This document shows positions 1 to 11,900 of a DNA stretch of 64,000 nt, piece after piece. This DNA is from Apostichopus japonicus (lineage: Eukaryota; Echinodermata; Holothuroidea; Aspidochirotida; Stichopodidae): contig NC_092564.1 of assembly GCF_037975245.1 (NCBI RefSeq), positions 21,245,984 through 21,309,983 of the forward strand. The letters run 5' to 3'. Within the stretch, counting starts at the first letter, position 1. Each line of letters opens with the position of its first letter. A program made the position numbers and the translations under genes. Under the pieces are notes generated by a model. The model ran no database searches. It was not told the origin of the DNA and was given only the letters and a program-made list of their open reading frames with translations.

Positions 1-1213
1 TGTTTTGAAGGTTTTCAGGCCTCGACAAATAGTTTTCAAAGTACTCGCTTTTTGGCGACCGTGACTAAAAATCTACCCGCCAAATTTCACTCTCCATGCA
101 GTATTATTGTTGTACAAGTCTCCAAAGTACACATCTGAACATCAATACTTTCTATTAACAAAGGTTAGGCAGTTAGGCAGATACATGGTGCTACGTAATT
201 GCGCATTGGAAAGTCATGTTTCTTTGCAGTATGAAATTTAAACATTCCCACCAAAAGTAAGTGTTGAACAAAGTAAAATATTTCGCAGAATCATAAATAA
301 GCAGCTATAGGCCTACTGTAATGTCTTAAACAATTAAAATTAAAAACGTCTGTAAAAACGCCTACGAAGATAGCTTGGCTTTTGTTACATTCATGACTCC
401 TATATTACTAGGTATATATACTATATACAGTAGTTACTGTAGGTGTGCGCGAGTCCTAAGCCTATACAGTACCCTACTGCTACTTTGAACCGCTACTCGA
501 TTAGCGCGACTTCGTACATTTGCCCCGTTATTTATCTTGTCTTTTAGCTGCAGATTGATGCGCGAAATGATATAGCTATAACTCCATTACAATCAATCAA
601 TCAATAGTCGTAAGCCAAATTGGCCAGTTGACCTCCCCGAAGTTTATAAACAATCTTAGGTTTGTAACCTTTTATAATGTTAATCCGGTGCCTGCCATCT
701 TCGAGTAGCTGGGCTGCAGAACGGCCGGACCATTTGGTTAAATTGACAATCCATCGTAAATGCGGTCGGCCTGGCTTACGTTTGTAACCACAGGGTAGCC
801 CACAGAGTACAGCACATGTAAGGCCTCCACAACGTACTGCATGTCCGAACCATTTTGCGTTATGTTGAAGAACAGTTTCAGAAGAGAACAGCCATCGCCC
901 CGCGATCTTCGTGTTTAGTTCATCATTCGACACATGGTATTTCCATGTGAGACCAAGCAAACGTCGCCAAATTTCTCTACCTAAAGCGTCAAGGCGATTC
1001 ATAACTCCATTACACCGCTAATCAAACCGAAATCGATCTTTTACGCAATAAAAATCTGAGGTTGTAAGGGCATCTATCTTCCAATATCCTAGCAGCAACA
1101 ACAGCAAACTTGTCTCAAATCTCCTTAAATTGTTCTATACTTTGCGAATTGTGACTGATGGCCTAGAAATAATTAAGGAGATGTTTGCCATCTTAAGTGT
1201 ATTGGTATTCTGA
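1..1213. repeat. Dispersed repeat copy A (interrupted by a LINE)
   Basis: This stretch matches 33782-35628 (copy B) over most of its length, with scattered substitutions. Shared landmarks are the AAGTACTCGCT motif near the start, the ATGGTGCTACGT motif near 185, and the segment ending AAGTGTATTGGTATTCTGAC near 1213. Copy A carries a LINE fragment at 592-1000 that copy B lacks. Copy B carries a hAT-like element at 34195-35119 that copy A lacks. The left end lies outside the window. I see no coding capacity in the repeat itself and do not know its family. Confidence 0.7.
592..1000 (-). mobile_element. 5'-truncated RTE-like LINE, C-terminal ORF fragment
   Basis: The minus strand is open from 1002 to 601 and encodes about 130 residues resembling the C-terminal tail of an RTE-type LINE reverse transcriptase protein: WRRLLGLTWK near the start, then KWFGHAVR and KRKPGRPHLRW. 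The stop codon is the first TGA of a short TTGA repeat (591-603), so the 3' UTR is almost nil and ends in a microsatellite, as is usual for RTE elements. A 14-bp direct repeat, ATAACTCCATTACA, flanks it at 578-591 and 1001-1014. The paralogous site in copy B (near 35250) has the target only once. The insertion is clean, recent-looking and 5'-truncated. The catalytic RT core is absent, so it is dead. Confidence 0.8.
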
Positions 1214-1379
1214 CTGGTATTCTTCACGTTGTTGTGTTAACGAACCCTATTTCTACCCAACCGTTGCTGTCCTAGACAACATTAAATTGCTCACAGGCCT
1301 AGCCAGGTTTGTTCAAGTTGTCCCATAATCATAAACGTGACGAAAGTCGAACGTTACTTCTTACTGAAACTGGTGGAAG

Positions 1380-1560
1380 AGACTTCACAAATTTAGATCA
1401 ACAGCCGATCCAGACAAAAACTTCTACTCAATGTGGTACTCATGTACACCAAATGTTAGGTTGGTCTAAGCTTCCCTTCTTGAGATATTGTGTCCACAAG
1501 TGAGGCGACGCACACGCATACACACATGCTCCGCTTGCATGAATGCATAGGTTACGATTA
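1380..1560. repeat. Fragment of a TGACCT-type dispersed array
   Basis: The motifs CTACTCAATGTGGTACTC, GCTTCCCTTCTTGAGATAT and a CA-rich tail recur at 36190-36990. This piece is degenerate, has no recognisable terminal hairpin, and I see no gene in it. The neighbouring stretches 1214-1379 and 1561-1764 show nothing I can name. Confidence 0.45.
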
Positions 1561-1988
1561 TCACATTAAGATTGATATCGGCACATCCTGGCAAGACACA
1601 AGTTCTGAATATGGTACAACCTTGTCACAATTATTTTTTCAGTGTTTTCCTGAGTATCTGCATGCACTTCATCTGTCGAGCAACGTATTCAAGCTAAGAG
1701 AGACTGATCTGAATACTATTTAAGTGACGTTAGCCTTATAGTCTTACAGATAATACTGGGGAATTGATTATGTAGCCGCTAAAAATATTCTGCTAACAAA
1801 GCTCTCTTATTATGGTATAAGAGGTACAGACATTCCTGGTTCAATAGTTACATTTTAAACAGAGATCAGTTCACCTCATTTAATAATCATAGCTCTGACC
1901 CACTGCAGATAAATTGTGGTAAGTCAAGGTTCCATTTTGGGACCACTTCTGTTAATTGTGTATGTCAATGACATATACCACATATGGC

Positions 1989-2347
1989 CAGTGGCGGAGC
2001 TAGGGGTATTGGTCAGAGGGGGCGAGAATGGACTGTAGGGGCGCTTTCGGCACTATTTAAGCGGAGCGCCACCAGAGGTTGGCGCGGAGCGTACAGAATT
2101 TTTTGAGTAAAGATCGCCGGAAATTACCCTTTCCGGGCCTTTCTAATTTGCTGATAAACGAAGAATAAATAGCCGTTAGAGCATTTTGACAGAAAATTAC
2201 ACCAACAAAATGTGACAAATGTCAAGAGGTAGATGAGAGCGCAATAAAAAAGTCAATAATCGCGAATAAGTAAAAATTAGTAAAAAGCTGAAAAGGGCGC
2301 CAGCAGTCCATTTGAGTCCCCCTGACTATATGGACGCTCCGCCACTG
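1989..2347. mobile_element. hAT-like MITE, 359 bp
   Basis: The termini are CAGTGGCGGAGC on the left and its inverse GCTCCGCCACTG on the right, which fits the hAT end pattern YARNG. A perfect 8-bp TSD, CATATGGC, flanks it at 1981-1988 and 2348-2355. It sits in the LINE RT pseudogene and splits the conserved VNDI region from the catalytic DD region. There is no transposase ORF, so it is non-autonomous. Confidence 0.85.
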
Positions 2348-2859
2348 CATATGGCATGATTCGTCACCACTTCTTTTATTTGCTGACATTTTGTTTGTTT
2401 GATGACACATATATATTTTCTTCACGGGAAAAGATGCCAAATTTGTTCAGGATAAAGTTATAATGAATTAAACCATTTCAAAGAGTGGTTTAAAGCCAAT
2501 ACATCTGTAAATATTAATAAAACAAATTTTGTTGTATTTGGATCGTGTAGCAAAAGTTGGGATTTTGAGATCTATATGAATAATTTAAAAGTCAACTAAG
2601 TCGAGAATGCTAAGTTTCTCGGTTCACAATTGATTCACATCTTACTTGGCGAAACCATATTCATTCACTATCCATAACTGTAGCCAGAGTTGCTGGTATT
2701 ATTTCAAAAGGTAAGTACCATTTACCGCGTAATGTCCTTAGAACTCTTTGCAACACATTAATTCTTCCGCATCTTTCATAATATTCCACTACTTGGTCGG
2801 GGCTATTCTTCTGATCTGACTAAACCAACAACGTTAGACAAGTGTTAACATTGGCTGTA

Positions 2860-3330
2860 ATCACGTAAAAAATACGTACGTACGTAGGCCTACATTCGTT
2901 ATAATAATTACGTACTTAGTGTATATAAATACAATACATACATACATATACACAAATGTACCCCGCAGTATATCACGTAGTCTCGCTTACGTTAGACAAT
3001 TGTTAACATTTGCTATAATCACGTAAAAAATACGTAGGCTACGTAGGCCTACATTCGTTATAATTACTACGTACTTAGTGATTATAACGTACGTACGTAG
3101 TAATTATTACGTACGTACGTAATAAAACTACGTATGTACGTCATATTCACGTACGTGATAATTTTTACGTACTTACGTAGTAATTACCACGTACGTACGT
3201 TATACATACGTACGTAATTAATATCACGCAAGTACGTGATAATACTACGTGCGTACGTAGTATTATTATGTACGTACGTGATAATTATTGTTTACGTACA
3301 TATTATATTTAGGTACGTACGTAATGTTTT
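2860..3330. repeat. Palindromic TACGTACGTA minisatellite
   Basis: About a dozen copies of the self-complementary core TACGTACGTA, or one-base variants, occur at roughly 20-bp spacing between about 3089 and 3311. AT-rich spacers such as ATAATTATT separate them. Two looser copies near 2866 and 3026 belong to a direct duplication: the motif starting GTTAGACAA occurs near 2832 and 2992, with about 100 bp following in both. The array can pair with itself at every unit. No coding potential. Confidence 0.75.
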
Positions 3331-3740
3331 TTTTACCATGTCCTCTCCAGAGCTTCGCAAAAAGCTCACTTCAACTAAGCGTTTCTAAACAATGATTAAA
3401 TTTTGTAGGATTCAATAGGTGTTGGGTGCATGGGAGGGTTTGAGTGGGTGGGCGGGGTTATAGCTGGGAGTATGGGTGGGGAAAGGTGGAATAGCCGTGG
3501 CAGGGGTCGGGAGGTACTCAGTGGGGTCAGGGACATAATTTATTTCTTTTCTTCTCTTCTTTTTTGTTTGTTCCTTGTTTAGAGAATATATGTAAGTATA
3601 TATTCGAAGTTAAGTAGGGTAAGCTATAACTCGTTTTTAAGAGCACTTCCTTTCACAACTCTATGTATTTGTGTTACTTTATATGTGCTTATTATTATCA
3701 TCTGAATGTTGTGATAAAACAAACAAATAAATAAATGAAT

Positions 3741-5845
3741 ATAATAAAAGTTTGTCCAGCCTGTGGTTCTTTAGATGTAGAGCTTTTAAGTTATTCACAT
3801 TTTATCATCTGCTGACCTCAAATGACCTTTGATCACCACCAAAGCAACAGCAACCTTGTTTGCATTATACGGAAACTACATCCCAACTATCAGACACTTG
3901 AGTTATTGTGTTTACATGGTAAGCATCACACAAACATGTAAACACACATGGACTTAAGGGCCTATAAAGGCAAGTAACCCCAATTTATTTACTGCAACCA
4001 TTTACATAAAGAACTAATTAAGATGATCCATTAATATTTTAGGTTCTTTGGCAGTCAGTCAAGAGAAATCCATCAATACTTCTTCTAGGGTTGCCATAAT
4101 TATATTAGAGAACAGAGTTAATATCAAAGGTTGGTTAATCAGTGGTACAACTGTAGCAAAGGTCGTGAAATGAGAATGTTCCATCCTTCCTCCTCTAGGC
4201 AGAATGTTTCTAAGCTTACACGACCTCAGTAGAGATTGTATGAATGGTATGTTCCCCACTACTAAACAAATTCTAAAGTCACCAAAGGACCCTAAGCCAT
4301 CCCAGATGTATAATGTTCACACCACAACATCATGCAACATGTTTAAAAAGAAATGAAGAGAACTCTGGCTCAAATTTTTGATTTTTGCTATATTAGCTTT
4401 AATTATCTGTCTCCATTGCTCAAATATTCATCCAAAATATTATAACAAAATATTTTTAAATAAGTCCTAATCAACTTACTTGAAGATTTACTACCTGCTT
4501 ATAAATTGGGTTGCCTTCTTGCAGTTTCTGTACTTTGCCAAGTATATTATGAAAGCAAATTAGGAAACATTTGCTTATTTACTTTTAAATACAACAATAA
4601 ACAGCAAAACAATTACACACACAGTGTGCATTCATGGTCGCGCTTCTTTCTCTTTTTTTTTTTGTGTTTCAGGAAAGTACCATCTTTGACAGACAAGAAT
4701 TAATGCAATGTACTGTATACATTTTGAAATGAATGTAGCCAGTAGATGATCTAATGCTGTATTTCAAATCTTTATTTTGAAGGTATTTTCTTCTCATAAA
4801 CTTCATCTTGGTGACAAAATGACACAATGCCCAAACGTTTTCTTCTTTCGTCTTTTGAGCATACCACTACCCTAACATTCTGAAAAACTGGCCATTGCTA
4901 AACATGAAGCTGCATCATCCATTTAGTGTGTTTATTTGGAAGTTACTTTACATTCTTAATCCATAACCTGAGTATGTGATATAAATATTAATCTTTGCAA
5001 ACTAAATAAAAGCATGAACCATTGAAAAGTGCACCTTGTCAACAAAGGGAAAAAACTATAAAGTAAAAAAAGATTCAAATGTAACTAAGTCTTTCATCAA
5101 ACTAACTGAAAGACATTCAATAAAAATCTTCAAAAGACACTATGTGGGGATTGTTCTTCAGTCCAAAGCCATTCAGGACTGAAATTCAATTAATCTTACC
5201 CACAATTGTACTGAACTTGGTCATGGTATATGAAATTATCATTAATGCAAAATTTGTAAGACTTTTGAGAAGATCTAGTATTACCTCTAATAAGAACTAA
5301 ACCAACTACAATAGCAGAAACAATCTGGGCATCCTAATCCCCTTTGTGAACGAAATCTCTTCTGCAAAATGAATGCATAAAGTACTGACATATTCTTACA
5401 GGGCACCTAGACTTGCAGATTTTAGCTTTGAAAATTTACTAATAGTTTCTAAAAGTGCTTCAGGCAGCTCTGACCCTCGATACTTTGTTGAGACCATAAA
5501 TGAGGTTCAAATTAGATCACTCTTTTTTATTTGCTTCAATCTGCTTTACACCCATGGGCCATGGGGAAACAATTAGCAAAAAGGGAGTATCAATATGAAT
5601 CAGTTTACATTACCATATGTTGTAGAGTTCCAGTGAAATGTACACTGAATAAATTGATTCTCAATTGATACCTGGGAATAATTTGGAGAGTTACCATGAA
5701 TGCTAAACTTGTGAAGGATACAGATGCCATTTTAATCTATATTTGGCTTAGAGGTATTATGAGATGATTCATATTAATAAAATCTTTGATAAATTACATG
5801 ATTGGTCAATTGTGCTATAAACACAATATGTCTAAGTTGTAATGA
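3741..5845. other. Intergenic and 3' flank of ACO1
   Basis: This stretch lies downstream of the ACO1 stop codon. The first few hundred bases upstream of 5845 are expected to be 3' UTR (minus strand). A TGACCTCAAATGACCTTTG repeat fragment lies near 3816-3834. Short open frames here have no recognisable family and are not supported as genes. Confidence 0.5.
5526..5531 (-). terminator. Candidate poly(A) signal for ACO1
   Basis: On the minus strand AATAAA occurs here, about 315 nt after the stop codon. A variant, ATTAAA, lies nearer at 5731-5736. Either could direct 3'-end formation and more distal AATAAA motifs exist (for example 4931-4936). The choice cannot be made from sequence alone. Confidence 0.3.
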
Positions 5846-5962
5846 TCAAGCTTCTAGTAAGTGTCTGATCATGTAATTGAGGATGCCTCCATTTCTGAAG
5901 TAGGTCAGTTCCACGTCCGTGTCAAACCTCATTGTGGTTTCGAAACTCTTCTCATTGTCCAT
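5846..5962 (-). CDS. ACO1: ACO1 coding exon 17 (residues 860-897, stop)
   Basis: The acceptor CACTTTGCAG is followed by ATGGACAATG. The exon encodes the conserved C-terminus, with [20 protein letters not shown] ending shortly before the stop at 5846-5848. It is part of domain 4 and includes the substrate/RNA-cleft wall. The phase-0 entry matches the end of exon 16. Confidence 0.97.
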   Translation of the reverse strand: MDNEKSFETTMRFDTDVELTYFRNGGILNYMIRHLLEA

Positions 5963-8900
5963 CTGCAAAGTGAAACAGAATAGCAGATACCTGAAACTGA
6001 AGTTAGGGACACAGAATGAAATTGAACATTTACTCATACAAAACTGTTGAGGCTCCCCTTCTTTCAAATCAAATGAAAATTTGTTGAAATCTTTTGTTAT
6101 AGATCTGAAAAGTCCACAATGCTGAGCAATTGTTTTAGCAGGGTGGTGATTAAAAGGGAGGAGGATACAGATGACAAGATAAGCACATTATTCACAATTG
6201 CAGTTACATCTATCAGTAAAGATTCTCACCTTGACAGTTACTGTTTGTCCAGGTTGAATATTTTCTGGTAGTTCTATGCTGTATATCTCTCTCCCTGTTA
6301 GCCCCAAGGTCTCAGCTCCTTGTCCATCAAGGAACTGAAGAGGTATGATGCCCATCCCAACCAGATTACTCCTGTGTATCCGTTCATAGCTTTCAGCAAT
6401 TACAGCTTTTATTCCCTGTGCAATCAAAGAAAGTGTCAGTTGTTGAAGTTCTACTTCATCTTGGAGACTTGACAACCTTAAATACTCTACCTTGTAATGC
6501 AGTAACATAATATTGCTTGTACATTAACATCCCTGTGCTGCCTAATAGACAGATGCATGTTTTACATCGTGTACCATACTCCTTAATTTATAGGGAACTT
6601 CAATATTCACCACACAGTTTAAAATTGCTGCACTGCACCACAATAGCTTGATTCACATTACTATTTTGGCAGTAAACAAATACTGTCACACAATAAAGAG
6701 CATAACCATGTGGATGAAGCACTGCTATCAGTAATCAAGTTATGTTCATATAATTTGATATTATTCATATTAAAGTGGTTTTATTAGTTGTTTCAATAGC
6801 ACCAGTTGACAAGTACACGTCAAAAATTGTTTTTATTATATTGCAATACAAGTTTGGAAAAATTTGTGTTGCAATAACACAAATTACAAGAACTAGTTGC
6901 AAACAAAATGCAGGAAAAGAGGTGACAGTGTAACAATGCTAAATAGTACACACCAGGAAGCCAGTAAGCTTATTGTGATTCCTTGCCAATTGAGGTAATA
7001 ATCCCAAGCTTTCATCAATGTTGATTAAATTGATCGGCAAGGTTCTTTTACTGACTGTGGACCTACCTACTAAATATGTTAACTTACCATTTTTACAAGC
7101 TATTTTTAGCACAAAACAACTCAAGCCCTGCCCCCTAATAAATGTGCATAATATCACAGTAAACATACATTATCATGTACCCGCTATCTACCAACACCTT
7201 CACACAAAGTATGATTCTTTTCTGAAAATGTTTACATTTGACCCTGTGACCTCATTAATATTCTTGAGATGAGCACCAAAATCAATAGGGATCTTCTACT
7301 CACTATTGCACATCTATGTACCAAGTATGACTTCAATCCAACTTGTCGTTGTTCAGTTACTGTGTTTACAAGCTACTTTAGTGAAAATAAACTGAAGCCC
7401 GCCCCCTAATTAATATGCATAATATCATCTTGAACAAATATTATCATGTACCCACTATCTACCAACACATGAACACCAAGAATTAATAAATTCTTAAATT
7501 TCGGTTGCGGAGTTATAAGCATTTGGAGATTTTCACGTTTGACCCCAAGACCTCATTATTATTCATGAGATGAGCACCACAATCAATAGGGTTCATCTAC
7601 TCACAATGGCACATGTATGCACCAAGTATGCCTTCAATCCAACTTGTCATTATTCAGTTACCGTGTTTAAAAGCTATTTTAGTGAAAATCAACTTAAGCC
7701 TTGCCCCCTAATAAATATGTATAATATCAGCTTGAACATATATCACCATGAACCTGCTATCTACCAACATATTAATATTGAGTATATATAAATTCTGACT
7801 TTTCGTTGCGGAGTTATTCGCATTTTAAAATGTTTACATTTGACCCTGTGACCTCATTATTATTCATGAGATGATCACCAAAATCAATAGGGTTCTTCTA
7901 CTCACTGTGGCGCATCTATGAACCAAGTATTACTTCAATCCAACTTGCCATTGTTGAGTTATCATGTTTACGAGCCAAGGCGTCACATACATACACCCAC
8001 GCACATGCACACACACACGCAATCACCATCCCATAGATTCCTTGAGCCTTCGGCAAGGAATCAAAAAGGATCCCCAATGATGCTTTCACTAAATTCTGTT
8101 GCCTTAAAAATGATAAAATTCACTTTTAAAAAAATTATACAAGAAAGCATGCTATGGCATACTTGGTGCCAATTTCATATTTACATGGATTTCTATGTCC
8201 CAGGAATCCTCAACAAGACAAATAAAATCATTTACCTGCATCCAAGGACCCTTGGCAGCCCAATCCCTGGAAGAGCCTGATCCGTAGTCCTTCCCAGCAA
8301 TAATAATTAGTGGGGTCCCTTCCTCCTTGTATCTTGCAGCAGCATCAAATACATCCATTATGTCATTGGAAGGGATGTGGATAGTTCTGGGAGCAGCTCT
8401 GCCAATAAACTTGTTCAAAAGGCGAATATTGGCGAAAGTTCCCCTGGCCATGATGGCATCATTGCCTCTTCGACTGCCATATGAGTTGAACTCACGGGGC
8501 ACAAGTCCCCTAGAGGAGAGGTAGCGAGCAGCTGGGCTGTTTCTAGCAATACTTCCAGCTGGTGAGATGTGATCGGTAGTGACTGAATCCCCAAGGAAGA
8601 GCAGAGGCCTTGCATTACACAAATTCTTTACTAGAGGTAGATCTTTTTCCTGTGGGCAGAAATGTAAGATGATTAGAAAACTTAAAAGACCAAAATGATT
8701 TGGAGAAGAGGTCTGAAAATATGTTCCTGCCACTTGTTATCTACTTCCATAAGGTCTATGGGATTGATTCTAAATTTCCAATGAAATGTCAACTTTTCTG
8801 CATTATTTGTGAATCCAAAGTGGTGTCTTTCAGTTTAGTTGAGAAGCATGTTTGTGACAAAATTAGGAAATGATATGCAATATATTTTTTTTAGTAGCCC

Positions 8901-11900
8901 AACAAAATCACTAGCATATTAACATATAGTAAAATCTTGACTTAACTTTTTTTCACCTTTGTCACAGATTATCTTCCTGTTTGATAATACTTGTTCATCA
9001 GCTGAGTTTCTATACATTCGATCAAAAACTCCTTCCTGCTGTAAGCATCTTGATCAATACATGTTGTATTCTGCATGAAATTTATTTTCCTGCAAATTGG
9101 TGTAACACCACAAGCTTCTACAGCATTTAAGTGTCTTGGGAGTATAGATTCATGGGCAGCTAGTCACATCCACATGAATCTACATCACATCCTACAGAAA
9201 GTTTTGTAATAATGTCATCACCTTACCATAGCAACAACCATCCCCAGACTGTGGCATTACCAGTAAAATATAACTATTCTTACCTGGCATCTCTACAAAA
9301 ACTTACCATAGTTTCAAAAAAGGGTGGGGACTTGATGTATGTTGACTGTGAGTCCCAGGGATACAATTTGGATTCCGGTGCATCCAGTTCATTCCATCGA
9401 TTGTTGCCTTTCTGTAGCACAAACCAGAGAACATCGAAGTGTTGTAACATACTAAAGAGAATGTCATGTTTCTTAATTGAGTGTATTGTGACTAGCATAC
9501 AGAGGGAGAGATATAATGCAAAACAGTCACATCTGGTGGTACCAATCAACCCCCCCCCCCCCTTCTCCCTCTTCTGTTCTTTTCAATGAAGTGAGTAATA
9601 CTCTGGAACTTACTTCAATTTTTGCATAAACTTCTTTGAACATAGCGGGGATGACATACTGACGTTCCACTTCTTGTATCTCATCTCTGGTTGGCCAGAT
9701 GTCTCTCAGAAAGACATTCTTACCATCAGGACTTTGACCTACAAGTGAAAGAAGATCCGTCCTGTCATTGCAGTAGATTTCAAGCTGACCCTATATACAG
9801 CATTGCTCTCAGACAATTCAATCATGTTATAATGAACATTGTTAACTTGATGTGATACCTTTTATGCTATCATCCAATGTAATCAATCAACTACACAAGA
9901 AATTGACATGACTGTAAACATTTCAGAAATTATAAGACGTCTTCAATTATTTAGTCATTCCAGTCTGCATGTTCATAAATAGATTGGCTCAAAGCTTAAA
10001 GATACATTTTGGCCAAGTGAACTTGAACCATCATGGCCAATGCCAATTTCCATTCCTGTTAGCGGCAGTTGCTTTTTGTGGTTATCTTGCAAACAATATT
10101 TTAAAATCAGTCGGGACCCCAAAAAAGCTGTAGTTTGCTCCTATGAAAGAGTTGTGACTCCAAGTAGGAGCCAAGTATCTCACCCAAGCCTAAACACCAC
10201 TTACCTATTGGTTGTGTTTCAAAGTCTATAGACACTGTCCCTGCAATAGCATATGCAATGACAAGAGGTGGGGAGGCAAGGTAGTTTGCCCTGGTCAGAG
10301 GGTGGATTCTGCCTTCAAAATTCCTATTTCCAGACAGGACACCACAAACCACCAAATCACCCTTCTCAATTGGCTCTGCTACACTGTCATCCAATGGACC
10401 ACTATTACCAATGCAGGTCATACACCCATATCCCACTATGAAGAACCTACCATGACAGAAACAAAAATGTGATTACAAAACATTTCTGATAAGATTAAAA
10501 CAAGCTGTGGATCACAATACAAATGCTTGAATAAGCCTTGCCAAATGTGCTACATATTAATATGGTCATTAAAACTACTTTAGAAAGATTCTAACATTCT
10601 CCTTTTACTGCCTCTCTTGACAGCAAAACAAGGTTTACTATTAAGCAGTTGAATTCACGCTGAACCTACAGGATGGAATTACACATTCCTGCATCCATGA
10701 GAGAGATTATCAGCCCATTCCCTAACAATCAGAATACCACAAGACATGTGTTGGTTCAGGATAACATGTTATTACATTTACTTCATTGTGAAATATTCAA
10801 CCTTTATGATACCAAAGAGTCACAAAGATGAAGCTTGCTCACCCTAGCTTTTCCAGGTAAGGGATGACACCACTATCCTGGAGGTAGTACGTTACCACTC
10901 CACTCCCTGGGCTCAAACTGGTCTTAATATATGGCTTCACGCTGAGTCCTGCCTCCACAGCTTTCTTGGCAAGAATGCCTACAAACAATAAAATAATGTA
11001 CATTTGGATGACGAAGACAAACCAACACATCCTTTCATCAACACTAGTCAATAAAAAATCAATGTCTTTCCATCTGCATATGGAGCTAAGCTGAATGCAG
11101 GTAATGTTAACCCAAATCATATCTAACTCTATCTCACAGCTACGTTGTGGCCTGATAGAGGAAACAATGGAGTCTTCTAGGGAGAGAAAACATTTTAAAA
11201 GAAACTTGCCGAGACTCTTCATGATTCAACTATTGCACAAATGATTAGCTATTAGGATTTCAAAACTACTTTCTGGAAACATAGTATAGAAAACACTGCA
11301 GGTGATTTTCCTTTATACTAGGAAGAAACCCATTTTGCTATGAAATATCTAACTGTTGCTGAATACTTGGGTAACAGATACTCCAAAGTGACTCACAACA
11401 ACTCCATACCAAACAGAATCCCACCCAATATATGGCAGTTTAATGATTAACATGTAATTCTGACAGTGAAAAAACAGTGAAAAAAACCTGATAACAATAT
11501 AAAAATCCATCTATGACTTTCCATGGCATATCAGGTGTGAGTCAAGCCTAGTAACATACCTGCACCTAGCATTACTGAAGGGTTACTGGTGTTAGTACAG
11601 CTTGTGATAGCAGCAATCACAACATCACCATGTGTCAGTGTGTACTCCTTGTTATCATAGACAAATGGTACTTTGGATATCTGCTTGTCTTTAGGGATGT
11701 TAAATCCCTTAAAACCAATCTTGTTGTCCAAACATGTCTGGAAGTCTTCCTTCATCTCGCTGACCATGACTTTGTCGTGAGGTCTTTTGGGACCACTGAC
11801 GCAAGATTTCACAGAGGCAAGGTCCAACTCGTAGATCTGAAATGGAATAAATTAACAAAAAACCATATCCAGATATCAATCAACTACAGTTACATCCAAA

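Larger units (their letters stand above)
1765..3740 (+). pseudogene. Decayed LINE reverse transcriptase (Jockey/CR1-like)
   Basis: Reading across frames on the plus strand recovers ordered RT motifs. These are KNILLTKLSYYGIRG near 1780-1826, SQGSILGPLLLIVYVNDIYH near 1920-1980, then (after an inserted element at 1989-2347) an LFADD-like FFYLLTF..DDTYIFFTGK segment near 2370-2440. A FLGSQLIH-type stretch follows near 2615-2640, and a segment matching the thumb region near 2690-2830. Several frameshifts and in-frame stops break it. A palindromic minisatellite at 2860-3330 interrupts what follows. The end near 3717-3740 is an A-rich tail of AAAC/AAAT units, typical of LINE 3' ends. Non-functional. 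Confidence 0.6.

Noticed and set aside
2860-3330. CRISPR-like array
   Set aside because: The repeats are short palindromes with AT-rich spacers in a eukaryotic genome, with no cas genes.
8327-8524. Open frame on the plus strand over coding exon 15
   Set aside because: Antisense shadow of a conserved exon, no family match.
9550-9562. Homopolymer tracts (poly-C here; poly-G near 25341 and 51361)
   Set aside because: Simple tracts with no further structure; only noted.
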